In this document: positions 1 through 8,085 of the stretch, one piece after another | Numbering within the stretch: position 1 is the first letter of the stretch | How the letters are laid out: each line of letters starts with the position of its first letter | From: Allostella sp. ATCC 35155 | Lineage (GTDB): Bacteria; Pseudomonadota; Alphaproteobacteria; ATCC43930; Allostellaceae | Assembly: GCA_006738865.1 (NCBI GenBank) | Contig: AP019701.1 | Coordinates: 3,034,001-3,098,000 of the forward strand | Direction of reading: 5' to 3' | Length of the DNA: 64,000 nucleotides | The notes under the pieces: model-generated | What the model was told of the DNA's origin: nothing | Database searches by the model: none | Seen by the model: the letters and a program-made list of their open reading frames with translations, nothing else | Made by a program: the position numbers and the translations under genes

Positions 1-102
1 CGGAAGTACCGCGCCGCCCGGATACCCGAAGATTACGTCGACGCCCTGGTCCGCGAGCGCCTTCATGACGATTTCGGCTCCGGTCGGCTGCTGGTCCGTC
101 AT
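1..102 (-). CDS. ilvB: Acetolactate synthase large subunit, N-terminal part
   Basis: The first 34 codons of a gene that runs off the left edge. The translation begins [20 protein letters not shown] and continues to an [11 protein letters not shown] segment, the start of the thiamine-diphosphate-binding domain of acetolactate synthase. This enzyme joins two pyruvates (or pyruvate and 2-oxobutyrate) in the first step of branched-chain amino acid synthesis. The glutamate at residue 10 sits before the family's catalytic-Glu region, which lies past the edge. It is read in the same direction as miaA, 85 bp downstream of it. Related ThDP enzymes share this N-terminus, but the match is closest to IlvB/IlvI. 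Confidence 0.85.
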   Translation of the reverse strand, partial: MTDQQPTGAEIVMKALADQGVDVIFGYPGGAVLP

Positions 103-187
103 TTCTCCCGTTCCTTCCGATCGGGGCGCAGGACGCCCCTCCGACGGGCCATCCCGTCGGCAAGGCGCGCAACCTAGTGCCGACGGT

Positions 188-1159
188 TCAGGTGGTCAAC
201 CGAAACTGACGAAGAAATGCAAAGATTTCTGGCAGAACCCTTTCCGAATATTGCTCACGGAGGATGCGGTGCGTCGGCATGTCGCGCGGGGCCTGATGTC
301 GGAACCAGGTCAGCTGGCGCTTGGCATACTGCTCGGTCGACCGGATTCCGGCCACCATCGCCTCCTCCAGCGACGCGCAATCGGCGAGGTGCGCGGCGAG
401 TTCCGGCACGCCCACCGCCTTCATGATCGGCAGGTCGTCGGGCAGGCCCAGCGCCAGGAGGCGGCGGACCTCGTCGAGCGCCCCGCCCGCGACCATCGCG
501 CGGAAGCGCTCCGCCAGGACCGGCTGCAGCGCGAGGCGCGCCGGCATCACCAGGATCGCCGCGACCCGCGGCGCATCGGCCGGCGCGGCGGTGGCACGCT
601 GCCATTCGCCGAGCGTGCGCCCCGTCGCGGTCACCACCTCCCAGGCCCGGACCAGGCGCTGGCTGTCGCCGGGCGCCAGCCGGTCCGCTGCCTCCGGGTC
701 GAGCCTGGCCAGCAGGTCATGGAAGGCCGGCCCGCCCATGCGGCGATGCAGCGCCCGCCCCTCCTCGCGCACGGCTTCGGGAATGTCGGGCACCGCCGCC
801 AGGCCCTGCACCAGGGCGCGCAGATAGAGGCCGGTTCCGCCCACCAGGATCGGAATGCTGTCCCGCGACCGGGCGGCCTGGATCTCCGCCACCGCCATCT
901 GCCGCCAGCGCTCGGCCGATCCGACCTCGCGCGCCGCCAGCGCGCCATAGAGCCGGTGCGGCGCGGCCGCCTCGTCCTCCGGCGACGGCCGCGCGGTCAG
1001 GATTCGGAGATCGCCGTAGAGCTGCTGGCTGTCCGCATTGACGATGGTGCCGCCGAGCCGGAGTGCCAGCGCCAGGGCCAGGGCGGACTTGCCGCCTGCG
1101 GTCGGCCCGGCGACGACGAGGGCGTCCACGCCCGTCTCCTCCCCGGTTGTCGCAGTCAT
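188..1159 (-). CDS. miaA: tRNA dimethylallyltransferase MiaA
   Basis: Transfers a dimethylallyl group from DMAPP to N6 of A37 in tRNAs that read UNN codons, the first step of (ms2)i6A37 synthesis. The P-loop GPTAGGKS is at residues 18-25, followed by the family motif [19 protein letters not shown] and [14 protein letters not shown]. The C-terminal WFRHQ segment ([15 protein letters not shown]) is typical of MiaA. The ATG start used here has no clear ribosome binding site. A GTG at 1129 lies just after GGGGAGGAGACGGGC and may be the true start, giving a protein about 10 residues shorter. It is transcribed divergently from serB across only 36 bp. Confidence 0.95.
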   Translation of the reverse strand: MTATTGEETGVDALVVAGPTAGGKSALALALALRLGGTIVNADSQQLYGDLRILTARPSPEDEAAAPHRLYGALAAREVGSAERWRQMAVAEIQAARSRDSIPILVGGTGLYLRALVQGLAAVPDIPEAVREEGRALHRRMGGPAFHDLLARLDPEAADRLAPGDSQRLVRAWEVVTATGRTLGEWQRATAAPADAPRVAAILVMPARLALQPVLAERFRAMVAGGALDEVRRLLALGLPDDLPIMKAVGVPELAAHLADCASLEEAMVAGIRSTEQYAKRQLTWFRHQAPRDMPTHRILREQYSERVLPEIFAFLRQFRLTT

Positions 1160-1195
1160 GTTGCGGTGCGGCAGGGACGGCTCCTATACAGCGGC

Positions 1196-2095
1196 ATGAC
1201 CCATGTCCTTACCCTCGTGGCCGGCCCGGCGGAAGGTCGCCTCGGCGCTGCGGCGATCGCGACCGCCGAGCGGGCGCTCCGGTCGGCCGGCGCCCGCACG
1301 GGGGAGCCCGAGTGGCTGGCGGCGGGTGCCGCCTGCGACGTGCCTTTCGCCGCGACCGCGCCGGGCGCGGCCCATGCGGCGGCGATGGCCGCACTCTCGG
1401 CCACCGCCATCGACGTCCTGGCGGCTACGTCGGCCGGCCGGCGACGGCCGCTGCTGGTCTGCGACATGGAGGCCACGGTGATCGAGAACGAGCTGCTGGA
1501 CGACATGGCCGCCCTCGTCGGCCTGCAGCAGGAGGTCCATGCGGTGACCCGCCGGGCGATGAATGGCGAGATGGACTTCGCCCTGTCTCTGCGCGAGCGC
1601 GTCCGCCTCTTCGCGGGTCGCGAGCGCCGGCTGCTCGACCGGGCGATGGACGGGATCCGGCCGGTGCCGGGCGCGCACGTCCTGGTCGGCACGATGCGCC
1701 GCGCGGGTGCCCTCACCGCCCTCGTCTCGGGCGGATTCTCGATCTTCGTCGACCGTGTGCAGAGCGAGATCGGCTTCGACCTCGGCTTCGGCAACCAGCT
1801 GGCATGGGACGGCGACAGGCTGACCGGAGCGGTCGCCGACCTGCCGATCACCGGCGAGGGCAAGCGCGCCACCCTGGAGCGGCTGGCCGGGGAGCGCGGG
1901 CTCGCCCCGACCGACGCCCTCGCCATCGGCGACGGCGCCAACGACCTGCCGATGCTGCGGGCGGCGGGGCTGGCGGTCGGCTACCGCCCCAAGCCGCCGG
2001 TCGCCGCCGCCATCGTCAACCGGATCGCCCATGGCGACCTGACGGCGGCGCTGTTTCTCCAGGGCTTCCGCCCGGCGGAGTTCGCCGCCGTCTGA
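1196..2095 (+). CDS. serB: Phosphoserine phosphatase SerB
   Basis: Last step of serine biosynthesis: hydrolysis of O-phosphoserine to L-serine. HAD-superfamily motifs are in order. The nucleophile motif is D90-M-E-A-T with Asp90, then a SGGFSIF segment (motif II), Lys in GEGKRATLE (motif III), and GDGANDLPML (motif IV). The second acidic position of the usual DxDxT motif is Glu92 rather than Asp. About 85 residues precede the catalytic domain, matching the long bacterial SerB form. The 299-residue length is normal. The reading frame stays open far upstream, but that part is antisense to miaA, so the ATG at 1196 is taken as the start. Confidence 0.93.
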   Translation: MTHVLTLVAGPAEGRLGAAAIATAERALRSAGARTGEPEWLAAGAACDVPFAATAPGAAHAAAMAALSATAIDVLAATSAGRRRPLLVCDMEATVIENELLDDMAALVGLQQEVHAVTRRAMNGEMDFALSLRERVRLFAGRERRLLDRAMDGIRPVPGAHVLVGTMRRAGALTALVSGGFSIFVDRVQSEIGFDLGFGNQLAWDGDRLTGAVADLPITGEGKRATLERLAGERGLAPTDALAIGDGANDLPMLRAAGLAVGYRPKPPVAAAIVNRIAHGDLTAALFLQGFRPAEFAAV

Positions 2096-2106
2096 GTGGG
2101 GCGCCC

Positions 2107-3633
2107 TCAGGTCCGGTCGATGCGCAGGGCGACGAAGCGCAGGTCGCCCTGGCGGTCGATCAGCAGCAGCAGCGACTTGCGGTTCGCCTTGCGCGCCTCC
2201 TCGACCTTGCTGGCGATCTCGCCGGGGCTGCGCACTTCCTCCTGGCCGACCTCGAGGATGACGTCGCCGATGCGCACGCCCTTCTCGGCCGCCGGGCTGT
2301 TCGGCGTCACCGCGGTCACCACGACGCCGTTGGTCTCCTCGCCGATGCTGAACTTCTGGCGCAGGTCGGCGGACAGCCCCGACAGCGACAGCCCGAGCGC
2401 TTCCGCGGTCACCGGCTTCTGGTCCCCGCCCTTCGGCACGGCCGCGACCTGCTCGGGCTCCTCGTTCTCGTCGAGTTCGCCCACCTTGACGTCGAAGGTG
2501 AGTTCGCGCCCCTTGCGCCATACGACCACCTTCGCCCGCTTGTTGATGGGCGTCTCGGCCACCACCCGCGGCAGGCGCCGCATGTCGGGGATCTCGCGGC
2601 CGTCGAAGGTCAGGACGATGTCGCCCGGCTGGATACCCGCTTCGGCCGCAGGCCCCTTCTCGTTCGTGCTGGCGACCAGGGCGCCGCGCGCCTTGCCCAG
2701 ACCCAGCGTGTCGGCGATCTCGTCGGTGACGCCCTGGATGCGGACCCCGAGCCAACCGCGCCGGGTCCGGCCGAATTCCTTGAGCTGCTGGATGACCGGA
2801 CGCGCCAGGGCCGAGGGGATGGCGAAGCCGATGCCGATCGATCCGCCAGACGGCGAGAAGATCGCGGTGTTCACGCCGATCACGTCCCCCGCCATGTTGA
2901 ACAGCGGGCCGCCGGAATTGCCGCGGTTGATCGACGCGTCGGTCTGGATGAAGTCGTCGTAGGGGCCGGCATTGATGTCGCGCTGGCGCGCCGAGAGGAT
3001 TCCGGCCGTGACCGTTCCGCCGAGGCCGAAGGGATTGCCGATCGCGAGCACCCAGTCGCCCACCCTGGCCCCATCCGAGTCGCCGAACTTCACGGCGACG
3101 AGCGGCTTGGCCGGCTTGACGCGCAGCAGCGCGAGGTCCGTCTTGCTGTCGCGCCCGACGACCTCGGCCTTGAGGCTGGTGTCGTCGTGCAGGATGACGG
3201 TGATCTCGTCGGCGTCGGCGACGACATGGTTGTTCGTCACGATCAGCCCGCTCGCGTCGATGACGAAGCCGGACCCGAGCGAGGTCGCCCGGCGCGCCGG
3301 CGCGTCGGGGCGGTTGTTGCGATCGAAGAACTCCCGGAAGAAATCCTCGAACGGCGATCCGGGCGGGAACTGCGGCATCTCGGGCAGGCGCCGCTGCTGC
3401 GCCGTCGCGCCGCGCGACTGCTGCGCCGTCGATACGTTCACGACCGACGGGAGAAGGCGTTCGGCAAGGTCGGCGAAGCTCTCCGGCACCGGCCGCGCAT
3501 TCGCCGGCTGAATCCAGGCGACCGCGAGGGCCAGGGCGAACAGGAACCCCGCCCGCCGGAGAAATCGATCGGTCTGTCGGCCGGGCACGCCGCCGGCGGC
3601 CATCGTCATCAAGCGAGCCACGCTCCGCTCCAT
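2107..3633 (-). CDS. degP: DegP/Do-family periplasmic serine protease
   Basis: Envelope protease and chaperone of the HtrA family. The N-terminal hydrophobic stretch FLFALALAVAW followed by PANA fits a Sec signal peptide cleaved near residue 46. The trypsin-like domain carries the complete triad: His136 (TNNHVV), Asp166 (KTDLALL) and Ser240 (RGNSGGPL). Two PDZ domains follow, about residues 290-380 and 410-500, as in DegP and DegQ. The chosen ATG is at 3633. A TTG at 3666 and ATGs at 3609 and 3603 are alternatives, and none has a convincing ribosome binding site. It is last in an apparent operon hflK-hflC-DUF2065-degP, so it probably works with HflKC in membrane and periplasmic quality control. 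Confidence 0.93.
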   Translation of the reverse strand: MERSVARLMTMAAGGVPGRQTDRFLRRAGFLFALALAVAWIQPANARPVPESFADLAERLLPSVVNVSTAQQSRGATAQQRRLPEMPQFPPGSPFEDFFREFFDRNNRPDAPARRATSLGSGFVIDASGLIVTNNHVVADADEITVILHDDTSLKAEVVGRDSKTDLALLRVKPAKPLVAVKFGDSDGARVGDWVLAIGNPFGLGGTVTAGILSARQRDINAGPYDDFIQTDASINRGNSGGPLFNMAGDVIGVNTAIFSPSGGSIGIGFAIPSALARPVIQQLKEFGRTRRGWLGVRIQGVTDEIADTLGLGKARGALVASTNEKGPAAEAGIQPGDIVLTFDGREIPDMRRLPRVVAETPINKRAKVVVWRKGRELTFDVKVGELDENEEPEQVAAVPKGGDQKPVTAEALGLSLSGLSADLRQKFSIGEETNGVVVTAVTPNSPAAEKGVRIGDVILEVGQEEVRSPGEIASKVEEARKANRKSLLLLIDRQGDLRFVALRIDRT

Positions 3634-3744
3634 CGGTGAGACGCCGGCGCAACGGGCAGCCGGCAAGCGCGCCCGGAGGCACGAGTCCGAAACGCATTAT
3701 GCGAGAAACGAGCCGGGGCCGGAAATCGCGATTGCGTCATCGAG

Positions 3745-3930
3745 TCAGCCGCGGATCAGCCAGACCAGCGCCACCCCGACAATCGCGGCGAGCAGGCCGC
3801 CCATCCGCAGGGTTCCTGCGGGCAGTTCCAGCGCCTGCCGCATCATGCGCCGCATGTGCTCGGGAAAGGCGGCGTAGGCCAGGCCCTCGATCACGAGGAC
3901 CAGGCCACACGCCATCCACAGCGCCTCCAT
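3745..3930 (-). CDS. DUF2065 small membrane protein (YjeT type)
   Basis: A 61-residue protein with two hydrophobic segments, about residues 4-22 (WMACGLVLVIEGLAYAAF) and 42-59 (RMGGLLAAIVGVALVWLI). A short basic loop, FPEHMRRMMRQ, lies between them. This is the signature of DUF2065/YjeT, which commonly lies next to hflC in Proteobacteria. Its function is unknown. It sits 27 bp after hflC and just before degP on the same strand, supporting cotranscription with the HflKC quality-control genes. No strong ribosome binding site is visible. Confidence 0.85.
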   Translation of the reverse strand: MEALWMACGLVLVIEGLAYAAFPEHMRRMMRQALELPAGTLRMGGLLAAIVGVALVWLIRG

Positions 3931-3957
3931 TCGGCACGCGAATGCCGATGGATGCGC

Positions 3958-4911
3958 CTACTGGGCCGCCGGCGGAGCGACCGGCGTTGCTGCCGGCGCG
4001 GCTACCGGCGCCCTGCCGGGCGCCGGAGTGGCGGCAGGCGCCCGAACGCCCTCCCGATTCGCGAAGTACCGGAAGAAGTCGCTGTCCGGCGACAGGACCA
4101 TCGTCGTGTCGCCGGGATTGATCGCCTCCCGGTAGGCCTGCATGGAACGGTAGAACGCGAAGAAGGACGGGTCGCGACCGAACGCTTCGGCGTAGATGCG
4201 AACCGATTCCCCTTCGCCCTCACCGCGCAGGATCTGGGCCTGCCGCTGCGCCTCGGCGATGATCACCGTGCGCTCGCGTTCCGCGCGGGACCGGATGCGC
4301 TGTGCCAGCTCGGCGCCCTGGGCACGGAACTCCCGCGCCTCGCGCTCGCGCTCGGATTGCATCCGCGCGAAGATCGCCTGGCTGTTCTCTTCCGGAAGGT
4401 CGGCGCGCCGCAGTCGCACATCGACCACGTCGAGGCCGAAATTGGCGGCGGCCTTGTTCACGTCCAACCGGATCTCTTCCATGATCCGCGACCGTTCGTC
4501 GGACAGGATCTGCGCGAGCGTCACGTTGCCGATGACGCGTCGCAGGCTGCCGCTGATGGTTGCGCCCAGCCGGGTCTGGGCCAGGGCTTCGGACCCGATC
4601 GACTGGTAGAACCGCAGCGGATCGACGATCCGATACCGAGCGTATGCGTCGATCACGAGCCGCTTCTGGTCCGATGCAATGACCTCTTCCGACGGCGGGG
4701 CGAAATCGAGCAGGCGCTTGTCGTAGTAGACGACGTTCTGGACGAACGGCAGCTTCACCTTCAGGCCGGGGTCCTGGATCACCCGCTTGGGGTCGCCGAA
4801 CTGCAGGACGATCGCCTGCTCCGCCTGATTGACGATGAAGAGCGAAGACGTCGCCAGGATGACAGCCGCGACGACCGCCACCCCGAGACCGACTAGGAAC
4901 TTGCGGTTCAT
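3958..4911 (-). CDS. hflC: Protease modulator HflC
   Basis: Inner-membrane SPFH/prohibitin-family protein that forms a large complex with HflK and modulates the FtsH protease. It has an N-terminal membrane anchor at about residues 5-27, then the SPFH/band-7 domain beginning IVNQAEQAIVLQFGDPKRVI. A long charged helical region follows (EREREAREFRAQGAELAQRI). The C-terminus ends in an Ala/Pro-rich tail (about residues 285-317) that most HflC proteins lack. Its ATG overlaps the hflK stop in an ATGA arrangement, which indicates translational coupling. Confidence 0.95.
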   Translation of the reverse strand: MNRKFLVGLGVAVVAAVILATSSLFIVNQAEQAIVLQFGDPKRVIQDPGLKVKLPFVQNVVYYDKRLLDFAPPSEEVIASDQKRLVIDAYARYRIVDPLRFYQSIGSEALAQTRLGATISGSLRRVIGNVTLAQILSDERSRIMEEIRLDVNKAAANFGLDVVDVRLRRADLPEENSQAIFARMQSEREREAREFRAQGAELAQRIRSRAERERTVIIAEAQRQAQILRGEGEGESVRIYAEAFGRDPSFFAFYRSMQAYREAINPGDTTMVLSPDSDFFRYFANREGVRAPAATPAPGRAPVAAPAATPVAPPAAQ

Positions 4912-6062
4912 TGCTGCGTGCCCCCGGTCGGCGTGCGCGAGGAGGTGGTGGGCGGAGCCACCTGGCCGGAGCGGCGGGCGGCCACCTCCGGCAGCGGCAG
5001 GTAGGGCACGACCCCCGAACCGCCGGCGTTCTTGTCGATCATCACCTTGTTCACGCTGCGCAGCACCCCCTCCATCGTCTCCAGATAGATGCGCTGGGTC
5101 GTCACGTCGGGTGCCACCCGATAGGCGTCATAGACCGAAATGAAGCGCTGCGCGTCACCCTCGGATCGGGCGACCACCTCCTGCTTGTAGGCTTCGGCCT
5201 CCTGGACCAGCCGCTCGGCTTCGCCGCGGGAACGCGGGATGATGTCGTTGCGGTAGGCTTCGGCCTCGTTGCGCAGGCGCTCCTGGTCGGCGCGGGCGCG
5301 CTGCACGTCGCGGAACGCGTCGATGACCGGCCCCGGCGGATCGACCTTCTGCAGCTGGACCTGGGTGACCAGGATGCCGGCCTTGTAGTTGTCCAGAACC
5401 TCCTGCAGCAGGCGCAGCGTGTTCTCTTCGATTTCCCGCCGCCCCTCCGCCAGCGCCAGCGCGATCGGGATCTGACCGATCGATTCGCGGATGGCACTCT
5501 CCGAGGCAGCCTTCACCGTCTGCTCGGGCGCACGGATGTTGAAGAGGAACTCCCCGGCGTTCCGGATGACCCAGAAGACGGTGAAGTTGATGTCGACGAT
5601 GTTCTCGTCGCCCGTCAGCATCAGCCCTTCTTCCGGCACCTGGCGCACGGCACCGGCGCGACCCGATTCGGCCGCCCGGAAGCCGATCTCGACGCGGTTC
5701 ACGCGCGTGACCTTGGGCGTCAGGACCGATTCGATGGGCGTCGGCAGGTGATAGTTGAGGCCGGGCTGCGTCGTCTTGACGAACTCGCCGAAGCGCAGCA
5801 CGACGCCCTGCTCGTCGGGCAGCACGCGATAGAAGCCGCTGGCCAGCCAGATCAGCGCGAGCACCACGACGATGACGGCGATGCCGCGGCCGCCGCCGAA
5901 GCCGCTCGGCATCAGGCGACGGAAGCGATCCTGACCCTGGCGAATGATATCCTCGAGGTTCGGTGGCTGCGAGCCGCCGCCGGAAGGCCCACGCCCCCAT
6001 GGGCCCTGCCCGCCGCCGCCTCCGCCCCAAGGTCCACCGCCCCCCTGATTGTTCCACGGCAT
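4908..6062 (-). CDS. hflK: FtsH protease activity modulator HflK
   Basis: Partner of HflC in the FtsH-modulating membrane complex. The protein starts MPWNNQGGGGPWG and has a Gly/Trp/Pro-rich cytoplasmic N-terminus typical of HflK. One membrane segment follows (GIAVIVVVLALIWLASGFY), then the SPFH domain beginning RVLPDEQGVVLRFGEF. A frame extension upstream exists, but the ATG at 6062 is preceded by GGAGAAGGGAGAACGGCG, a good ribosome binding site, giving 384 residues. It is first in the hflK-hflC-DUF2065-degP series and is divergent from mrp across 137 bp. Confidence 0.95.
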   Translation of the reverse strand: MPWNNQGGGGPWGGGGGGQGPWGRGPSGGGSQPPNLEDIIRQGQDRFRRLMPSGFGGGRGIAVIVVVLALIWLASGFYRVLPDEQGVVLRFGEFVKTTQPGLNYHLPTPIESVLTPKVTRVNRVEIGFRAAESGRAGAVRQVPEEGLMLTGDENIVDINFTVFWVIRNAGEFLFNIRAPEQTVKAASESAIRESIGQIPIALALAEGRREIEENTLRLLQEVLDNYKAGILVTQVQLQKVDPPGPVIDAFRDVQRARADQERLRNEAEAYRNDIIPRSRGEAERLVQEAEAYKQEVVARSEGDAQRFISVYDAYRVAPDVTTQRIYLETMEGVLRSVNKVMIDKNAGGSGVVPYLPLPEVAARRSGQVAPPTTSSRTPTGGTQQ

Positions 6063-6169
6063 TCGCCGTTCTCCCTTCTCCCCGGACGACAACGACCCGC
6101 CGCTTGGCAAACTCCTCGCGACGGGCCCATATCACATGACTGGCCGCGCCGACGCGGCAGGTCAACGCG

Positions 6170-6198
6170 ATATTTGCCGGAAGGCGGGAGTTTTCAAG
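6170..6198 (-). promoter_or_regulatory. Possible heat-shock (RpoH-type) promoter for hflKC
   Basis: On the minus strand, CTTGAAA (6198-6192) resembles a sigma-32 -35 element. It is followed 15 nt later by CAAATAT (6176-6170), a weak match to the CCCATnT-type -10. It lies about 105 bp upstream of the hflK start and overlaps the mrp ribosome binding site on the other strand. This is pattern matching only. The downstream genes encode protein quality-control functions, which makes heat-shock control plausible. Confidence 0.25.
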
Positions 6199-6199
6199 G

Positions 6200-7333
6200 A
6201 TGAGCGCCATTACCGAGGAAGCGATCCTGGCTGCGCTTCGCACCATTCGCGATGGCGAGCGCGGCGACCTGGTCGCTCTCGGCATGATTTCCGGGCTGCA
6301 GCTCAAGGACGGCCACGTCGCCTTCGCCATCGAGGTCGACCCCGCCCGCGGCCCGGCCCTGGAGCCGCTGCGCCGCGCCGCCGAGAAGGCGGTCGACGCC
6401 CTGCCCGGCGTCCTGTCGGTGACGGCGGTCCTGACCGCCCACCGCGCCGCGGCGCCGCCCGCGCGCAGCAGCCGCGGCCATAGCCACGCGCCGGGCCCGG
6501 GCCATGCCCCCGCCGCGCCCGCCGGACGGGGAGCGATCGACGGCGTCGGCGCCATCGTCGCCGTCGCATCGGGCAAGGGCGGCGTTGGCAAGTCGACCGT
6601 CGCCGTCAACCTCGCGCTCGGCCTGGCGGCCAACGGTCTCAAGGTCGGCATCCTCGACGCCGACATCTACGGCCCCTCGATGCCGCGCATGACCGGCATC
6701 TCCGGCCGCCCGACCTCCCATGACGGGCGGGTGCTGGAGCCGATGCAGCATCACGGGCTGAAGGTCATGTCGATCGGCTTCCTCGTCGCGGAGGACACGC
6801 CGATGATCTGGCGCGGTCCCATGGTGATGAGCGCCCTGCAGCAGATGCTCCGCGACGTGAACTGGGCGCCGCTCGACATCCTCGTCGTCGACATGCCGCC
6901 CGGCACCGGCGACGCACAGCTGACCATGGCCCAGCAGGTGCCGCTGGCCGGGGCGGTGATCGTCTCGACGCCCCAGGACATCGCCCTGCTCGACGCGCGC
7001 AAGGGCCTCAACATGTTCCGCAAGGTCGACGTCCCGGTGCTGGGCATCGTCGAGAACATGAGCTTCTTCTGCTGCCCGAACTGCGGCCACCGCAGCGAGA
7101 TCTTCGGCCATGGCGGCGCCCGCCGCGAAGCCGAACGGCTCGGGACCGAGTTCCTGGGCGAGATTCCGCTCGACATCGCCATCCGCGAGACCTCGGACGG
7201 CGGCACGCCGATCACGGTCGCCGATCCGACCGGCCCGCACGCCGCCGCCTTCCGCGCCCTCGCCGCCCGGGTCTGGGAGATGGTGGGCACCGGCGACGCC
7301 CGCCGCGCCCCGCCGCGCATCGTCGTGCGGTAG
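6200..7333 (+). CDS. mrp: Mrp/NBP35-family iron-sulfur carrier ATPase
   Basis: P-loop ATPase thought to carry and deliver Fe-S clusters to apoproteins. An N-terminal MIP18-type domain (about residues 1-85) is followed by a low-complexity His/Pro/Ala linker. The deviant Walker A ASGKGGVGKSTVAVNLA is near residue 125, followed by the family segment DADIYGPSMPRM. The cluster-binding CxxC pair is present in FFCCPNCGHRSEIFG. The ATG at 6200 follows a GGAG at 6187. The 377-residue length is normal. It is divergent from hflK and convergent with the HNH gene, whose stop lies only 7 bp after its own. Confidence 0.93.
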   Translation: MSAITEEAILAALRTIRDGERGDLVALGMISGLQLKDGHVAFAIEVDPARGPALEPLRRAAEKAVDALPGVLSVTAVLTAHRAAAPPARSSRGHSHAPGPGHAPAAPAGRGAIDGVGAIVAVASGKGGVGKSTVAVNLALGLAANGLKVGILDADIYGPSMPRMTGISGRPTSHDGRVLEPMQHHGLKVMSIGFLVAEDTPMIWRGPMVMSALQQMLRDVNWAPLDILVVDMPPGTGDAQLTMAQQVPLAGAVIVSTPQDIALLDARKGLNMFRKVDVPVLGIVENMSFFCCPNCGHRSEIFGHGGARREAERLGTEFLGEIPLDIAIRETSDGGTPITVADPTGPHAAAFRALAARVWEMVGTGDARRAPPRIVVR

Positions 7334-7340
7334 GGGCGTG

Positions 7341-8078
7341 TCAGAGCTTGCCGCCGCCGGGCAGGCCGTCGGGATTGGGAGCAGGCGAGATTGCAGCCCC
7401 GGTGGCGGGGTCGAAGCAGCCGCTGGCAGCAGTGCCCTGGAATGCCTCTATGAGCCGCAGCTTCATGTCCGCGTCCGCCACGAACACGGTCATCCAGATG
7501 CTGGAATAGCCCTGCGTCTGCGCCGTTCGAACAACGAACCCGCGGAGCTGGTCGTTGGCGGGGGCCGACGCGAGAAGCGCCTGCGCGTGGCGCGCCATCA
7601 GCCACGCCTCCCGCCGCTGCCCCACGCGATCAAGGGCGACGGCCAGGGCGTTGGGATCGGTCGCCGCGAGGACGGACCGATCGAGGCCGGTCAGCTTCAG
7701 GGTATCGAGGGCAATTCCGCCCTTCCCAGCCGCTTCCGCTGCCGCCGACACTTCCACCATTCCATCCTCGGTGTAGGTGAACGCTGCGGACGTGTTGTCC
7801 CGATCGGGCAGGAGAAAGCGCTCGGGCCGGACATCCTGCTTGCCTTTCGTCGAGTTGCAATTCACGCATGCCAAGAGGAAGTTCTCCCACCGCGTCTCGA
7901 GATGGGCGTAGTGCGGCAGTGCCTTGGCCTGGATATGCTCGACCGCCAGCATGGTTGCGATCTGGCGCTCGCAGTAACTGCAATACCGACCCGTGCGGGC
8001 GACGAGAGCACCGAGCGCTCCAGAATAAGGATCGAACGGGCCGCTTTGGGGAGACGGGCCGCGGCGCACGGGGCGCAT
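7341..8078 (-). CDS. ptuB: HNH endonuclease, PtuB-like (Septu defence system)
   Basis: A 245-residue protein with an HNH/treble-clef fold in its first third. It has CSYC (Cys33, Cys36), then VEHIQAK (Glu47, His48), then FLLACVNCNSTKGK (Cys71, Cys74, Asn75, Lys78). That order of zinc-binding pairs around the catalytic His matches HNH nucleases. The remaining C-terminal half has no motif I recognise. It starts 7 bp after the stop of an SMC/ABC-like ATPase gene on the same strand, the ptuA-ptuB order of Septu. In that family the nuclease is held by the ATPase and is proposed to be unleashed on infection. The Septu assignment rests on domain pairing and order and has not been tested by alignment. 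Confidence 0.72.
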   Translation of the reverse strand: MRPVRRGPSPQSGPFDPYSGALGALVARTGRYCSYCERQIATMLAVEHIQAKALPHYAHLETRWENFLLACVNCNSTKGKQDVRPERFLLPDRDNTSAAFTYTEDGMVEVSAAAEAAGKGGIALDTLKLTGLDRSVLAATDPNALAVALDRVGQRREAWLMARHAQALLASAPANDQLRGFVVRTAQTQGYSSIWMTVFVADADMKLRLIEAFQGTAASGCFDPATGAAISPAPNPDGLPGGGKL

Positions 8079-8085
8079 CGCCTGC

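Noticed and set aside
65-1195. In-frame extension of serB upstream of its ATG
   Set aside because: It is antisense to miaA, whose motifs are complete, and the ATG at 1196 gives the normal SerB length.
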